A stretch of 64,000 bases of DNA, taken from the NCBI RefSeq assembly GCF_018446385.1, contig NC_055998.1, forward strand, positions 72,224,744 through 72,288,743, written 5' to 3'. Under the pieces are notes generated by a model. That model was given only the letters and a program-made list of their open reading frames with translations. It ran no database searches and was not told where the DNA came from. How positions within the stretch are numbered: the first letter of the stretch is position 1; each line of letters starts with the position of its first letter. The translations under genes and the position numbers were made by a program. Below, piece by piece: positions 58,814-64,000 of the stretch. The DNA is from Zingiber officinale. Lineage: Eukaryota > Streptophyta > Magnoliopsida > Zingiberales > Zingiberaceae.

Positions 58814-60541
58814 TATTAGTTAGAGCCTAGAGCCAATCATTCGATGATTGTATTATGGACTTATTGTATTATATTCATATTTATATAAATAAAGGTATGT
58901 GTTTTTGGTTATTATACTTACTTGTATTGGTGTCAAATAAACTAAGTATAATAATGTCCTTGAGTAAAAGGTTCTCACCTATATCAATCGGTTAGTTGAA
59001 CCGATAGTGAGATGATATAGGGAACACTACTCTTAATCATTCCTAGTCGAGTATTAACATTCAGGGACAATGTTAATGCAATAAGACTAGCATGTAGGTC
59101 AGCTCGATGACTTGATCTCACAAGTCATGGATATAGAGATATCAAGTTGACACATGGGTATACATTGGAGAATGTATACTGAATGACCCGCCATAAGAAA
59201 GTATCATGGATCGTTATATGAGTGTCATATACTTTCTCATGTGGCTATTAGTATGACTACTAGTGCTTAGACCTGAAGTCACCATGGATCCCTACATAAG
59301 GAGTTATGTACTTTGGTTTCGTCAAACGTCACCCGTAACTGAGTGGACTATAAAGGCGATTACTGGGTATGTAACGAATTATGCAGAGGGACGTGAGTGA
59401 TGTATATGGGATTTATCCCTCCTATATGACGGGGGCGACATCGATATTCTTGATAGAGTGAGACCACGAAGTGCATGGCCATGCCCAAATGAGTCAATAT
59501 GAGATATTGAGCTCATTTGATTTAGTGAGTCTACTTGGAGTTCAAGATTTAGATTGATCAGAGGATGACATGGTCTATGCCTCACATTGATCAATCTAGA
59601 TGTCTAGGATAAAAGGACACTTGTCATATATTGTGAGGAGTCACAATTAGTAGTCACAAGGTGATGTTGGATCTCAACATTCTTGTAACTTGGGTAGTAA
59701 TGATGTATTGCTAGATACCGCTCATTACTTATGCTTCTAAATGAGTTTAGGGGCATTGCCAACGTTACAAGAACCTATTGGGTCACACACAAAGAACAAG
59801 TGGATGGAGATTATGTTCATATGATGAATCAAGAGGATTAGATTCATTTGATAAATCAAATTGGATTAAGAGTAATTCTAATTGTGCTAATTGAGTTGGA
59901 CTCAAGTTGATTTATGTGTTCAATGAGTCTAATTTAGATTATGACTCATTGAATCAATTTAATTAAATGAATTAGATTCATTATATTAAATTGGCTTGAA
60001 TTAAATGGTTGGATTAGATCAACCATGAGAGAGATTAAGTCAAGTTTGACTTGACTTGAGAGGAAGAGGAAGAGTCAAGTTTGACTTGACTTTATGCCAC
60101 ATCATATGTGTGACTTGGCATTAAGTGGCCAATGATGATGTGCCACATCATCATAGTTAATACATGATTGTGCCACCTAATGGAAGTTACATCTTCTCCT
60201 TTGCTTTAATGTGGCCGGCCACATTAATGAGAGGAGTTACTCTTGATGTGGCCGGCCACTCAAAATGAATGGGATTCATTATTTTTCATTCAAGGCTAAT
60301 TGCATCTTCTTCTTCCTCAAGCTTTCCTCAAGCTCTCCCTCTCCTCTTCTCTTGGTCGAAAATTTTCAAGAAAGAAAGAAGGTGAATGAGTTTGAGTTTC
60401 ATGAAGAAAAAGGTAGAGTGATTGTCACATAGAAGAAGAAGAAGAGTGTTCATAAGATCCATTCTATTTCTCTTCTCTATCCTTTTTCTTTTATTCCCAT
60501 CCGAGAGCCCTAGAAAGTGCTAGCACACTTGTGGTGTTCTC
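58814..60541 (+). repeat. copia LTR fragment, same family as layer 4
   Basis: Starts TATTAGTTAGAGCC (TG mutated to TA) and matches 9357-10188 and 31642 onward. It ends at 60541 in the middle of the CTAGCACACTT region because another copy of the family inserted there. Whether it is a solo LTR or part of a longer element cannot be decided. Confidence 0.85.
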
Positions 60542-63500
60542 TGTTAGTTAGAGCCCTAGAGCCAATCATTTGATGATTGTATGGACTCATTGTATCATAT
60601 TCTTGTATATTAATAAAGGCATTTGTTTGGTTATTATACTTATTTGTATTAGTGCCAAATAGACTAAGTATAATAGCGTCCTTGAGTAGTAGATTCATAC
60701 CTATATCAATCGATTAGTTGAATCGATAGTGAGATGATATAGGGAACACTACTCTAAATCATTCCTAGTCGAGTATTAACATTCAGGGACAATGTTAATA
60801 CAATAAGACTAGCATGTAGGTCAGCTCGATGACTTGATCTCACAAGTCATGGATATAGAGATATCAAGCTGACACATGGGTATGCATTAGAGAATGTATA
60901 CTGAATGACCCGCCATGAAAAAGTATCATGGATCGTTATATGAGTGTCATATACTTTCTCATATGGCTATTAGTATGACTATTAGTCCTTAGACCTGAAG
61001 TCACCATGGATCCCTATATAAGGAGTTATGTACTTTGGTTTCGTCAAACGTCACCCGTAACTGGGTGGACTATAAAGGCGATTACTGGGTATATAACGAA
61101 TTATGTAGAGGGATGTGAGTGATGTAGATGGGATCTATCCCTCCCATATGACGGGAGCGACATCGGTATTCTTGATAGAGTGAGACCACTAAGTGCATGG
61201 CCATGCCCAAATGAGTCAACATTAGATGTTGAGCTCATTTGATCGAGTGAGTCTACTTGGAGTTCAAGATTTAGATTGATTAGAGGATGACACGGTCTAT
61301 GCCTCATATTGATCAATCTAGATGTCTAGGATAGAAGGACAATATTACATATTGTGAGGAGTCACAATTAGTAGTCACAAGGTGATGTCGGATCTCGACA
61401 TTCTTGTAACTTGGGTAGTAATGATGTGTTGCTAGATACCGCTCATTACTTATGCTCCTAAATGGGTTTAGGGCATTGCCAACGTTACAAGAACCTATAG
61501 GGTCACACACTTAGGACAATTAGATGGAGATTAGGTTCATATGATGAACCAAGAAGATTAGATTCATTTGATGAATCAAATTGGATTAAGAGTAATCCTA
61601 ATTGGGCTAACTTGAGTTCGACTCAAGTTGATTCATGTGTTCGATGAGTCTAATTTAGATTTTGACCCATTGAATCAATTTAATTAAATGAATTAGATTC
61701 ATTATATTAAGTTGGCTTGAATCAAATGGTTAGATTAGATCAACCATGGAAGAGATTGGGTCAAGTTTGACTTGACTTAAGAAGGAAGACCAAAGGTTAA
61801 TTTTGACTTGACCTTTTGCCACCTCATTGGTGAGTTGGCATTAGGTGGACCAATGATGATACTCCACATCATCATGGGTGCCACCTCATGGAAGTTACAA
61901 AGTCATTCTCTTAATGGCTTCATATTAATTGCAATTAATGCAATTAATTTGGGAGTTTTTCACCATGGAGAGTGGCCGGCCACTTGGTTTTTGAATGTGA
62001 ATTCATTTTTCATTCAAGTTGTGTATCTTCTTTTTCTTCCTCTTGAAGCTCTTCCTCTCCCTCTCCTCCTTGCTTGGCCGAATCTCACCAAGGTGCTAGC
62101 ACATTTTTGTGTGAGGTTTTCTCCACCTACGTGTCCGTGTGGATACTTCTAGAGGACCGACGCTTGACGGTCTAGAGATCCGGCAACTCCTTGGACGAGC
62201 GGGAACGCGAAAAGGGCACGCTTCAAGGTATATTCTTAACACATAGATCTAGGAGTAGATCTAGATATTTTTGTAACTCGTACTCGTAATTTTCGTTTGG
62301 TTTTCCTTGCACGGATCCGTTGGCCTTGGGTGATTCGGGGTTTCCGCGACGCGAAAAGCGGTTTTCGCGGCCCGAAAAACCCAAGTTTGTTTTTGGTTTT
62401 ATGAAAACTAAATTTTCTGTAATTTTCTGTAAAATTATGATTTTCGAGTTTTTATGGGTAATTTTTCCGTAGAAGCGAAGCAGAAGTGTCTCAGCACTTG
62501 TAGGCTTCGGCTACCGGAAAGATTTTTCCAAAACGGCTTCGTTTCGCCCCAAAATTTTTGGGGACAGCAGCCTTGGGTGCCATTAGATTGCTTAGGAGCA
62601 ACTCGCGATGGTTAGATCGTGGGTAGGGGTACTGCCCCTAACCCCGCAAGGGGATTTGCTCCGCGGTTGCACCCGAGATCGCTAAAGATTTTTCCGAAAC
62701 GGCAATGTCTCGCCCAAATCGTTTTGGGACAGCGGGTTTAAGCGCTTAGATCGCAACGGAACCCTCGCGATGGTTAGATCGCGGGGGGGCGCTGCCCCTG
62801 GCCCCGCAAGGGATCCGCTCACGATTGTGCCGAAACCGCTAAACGGGTCCGCCGGGAAATTTTACTCGTAAAATTGTAAAAATTAATTTTAAAATTACAG
62901 AAAATTATGAAAAATATTTAATTTTGAATTATATATTAATTTTGTGATAGTCATGGCCCAAAAACCCAATATAATTGGATTGTGTTGTAATTCATAATAC
63001 GGCCTGCGTGCCGTTATGTGTTGTATGTTTGTATTTTATTCGCGACCTGCGCGTCGTGCCTTCTCTTATATTCTTGTTGTAAATTAGATTTAGACTCGAA
63101 TGTAACTCGAGTTTCAAATTGTAATGTACAAATTGGAGCAGTGGAGGGTTCACACGAGACGGAGTTCCGAAGCGGGCACGAGCAACACAAGGTGGTCAAA
63201 GGGAGGAGCTTGGAGAAGCTGTTGACCCTAGGTTGACCAATCGATCTTCTCATTGGCTTGAGAAGATCGTAGTAGGGCCATGACTAAATCACAAATAGAT
63301 TAATTTATTGCTTGTGTATGTGATGCATATTTAATAAGTAGTTAATTAATTAGTGCCTTACGATTAGATTAGATCTAAGTCGTGCACATGATGCACCCTT
63401 GCGATTAGATTAGATCTAAGTCGTGCACAAGATGCATCCTTTTCGATTAGATTAGATCTCAATCGACTCAACTCTAATGCCTAACCATGCCGTGATACCT

Positions 63501-64000
63501 ATCACTACCTCGATCACATGTATTGTTGAATCTGCCAAAGCAGAGTAATACATATTATCTTGGTAGGGTACGGAGGGGAAATCTTGGTCCCGCCTATCAA
63601 CGCATTGGTGAATACAAACTCAATTAGATTGAGTATTCCTAGTTACTCGGTTGGATCGAGTCAACTATAGGCATTCTTCCAATAGTTGGAAAGGTAGGAC
63701 AAAATCACGTTTATATTAACTCTCGGGCGTATTAGCCAAAGCTAACTCGAGTTTTAATATAAATATGGATCTTGATCCTATAAACAAGAGTTGCATAGAG
63801 ATGTAATTGGTAATCGTTACCTACCGATCATACTAAGCCTTGGGCGTATTAGCCAAAGCTAACTCAAGGGTTAGTATGATGTGGATCTTGTCCCACATGA
63901 ATTATAGTATTCAGCGGGAGCATCATTTAGTTAAAGACCTAATTAAATGATTTTAAAAGAATATGATATTTATTTCTGCAAATTTTCTGTTGTAGATAAC
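60542..64000 (+). mobile_element. Second copia copy, 5' half, PBS deleted
   Basis: 5' LTR at 60542-62384 (1843 bp, starts TGTTAGTTAGAGCC) followed by a leader that aligns with that of the layer-4 element up to the base before gag. The window ends just where gag should begin. The primer-binding site is missing: the LTR ends CCCAA and the leader resumes at GTTTG, about 40 bp short compared with 655-694. The left flank is TTCTC (60537-60541), a candidate target duplication. Confidence 0.85.
62385..64000 (+). other. Leader of the second copia copy
   Basis: Untranslated. A GC-rich unit is tandemly duplicated (62520-62685 and 62686-about 62845), each with GATTTTTCC.AAACGGC and a CTGCCCCT..CCCCGCAAGGG segment. 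The layer-4 copy has one unit. This leader has no Tekay solo LTR, so it shows the empty site. No gene is seen. Confidence 0.8.

Overview
This is a plant nuclear genome window, most likely from a monocot. Signs of this are spliced genes with plant-type introns, a YABBY transcription factor (a seed-plant-specific family), a plant CDPK, a plant CXE-type carboxylesterase, and dense LTR retrotransposons primed by initiator tRNA-Met. The YABBY and CDPK proteins read like monocot members. Zingiberales is a guess only.

Positions 1-42887 are one retrotransposon nest. Reading outside to inside, and numbering the layers: layer 1 is a decayed Ty3/gypsy element of Tat type (right half, 36934-42887). Layer 2 is a copia-like element on the minus strand (34988-36933). 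Layer 3 is a gag-bearing element on the minus strand (32526-34987). Layer 4 is a Ty1/copia element on the plus strand with a very long leader (1-32525), whose leader carries a 3.3 kb solo LTR of Tekay/Del type. Layer 5 is a gag-only element on the plus strand (10189-31636). Layer 6 is a gag-only element on the minus strand (12624-26869). Layer 7 is a gag-only element on the minus strand (16779-23757) with an intact gag. Layers 5, 6 and 7 are proved by exact 5-bp target duplications (ACAAT, GAAAG, GATTT). The outer layers are inferred from genes cut exactly at LTR ends; their left halves lie before the window.

Positions 45573-53949 are a small gene island: a six-exon YABBY gene (YAB2-like, plus), a seven-exon CDPK of the CPK1/CPK2 type (plus), and an intronless carboxylesterase (minus), tail to tail with the CDPK. 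The YABBY gene is made of short exons and had to be built from splice signals.

Positions 54942-64000 return to repeats: two MITE-like elements, one LTR of a gag-only-type element (56750-58285), a copia LTR fragment (58814-60541), and the 5' half of a second copy of the layer-4 copia family (60542-64000). This second copy has lost its primer-binding site.

The most unusual signal is in the LTRs. Several different LTR families carry (a) arrays of perfect CG-containing palindromes just upstream of the TATA box, with a different palindrome core in each family, and (b) arrays of short hairpins whose stems change in a paired way from unit to unit. The gag-only elements repeat the same palindrome class in their internal 3' region. 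Some of the variation between LTR partners is concentrated at CAG/CTG sites and may be a sequencing artefact of methylated DNA, so that must be checked first.
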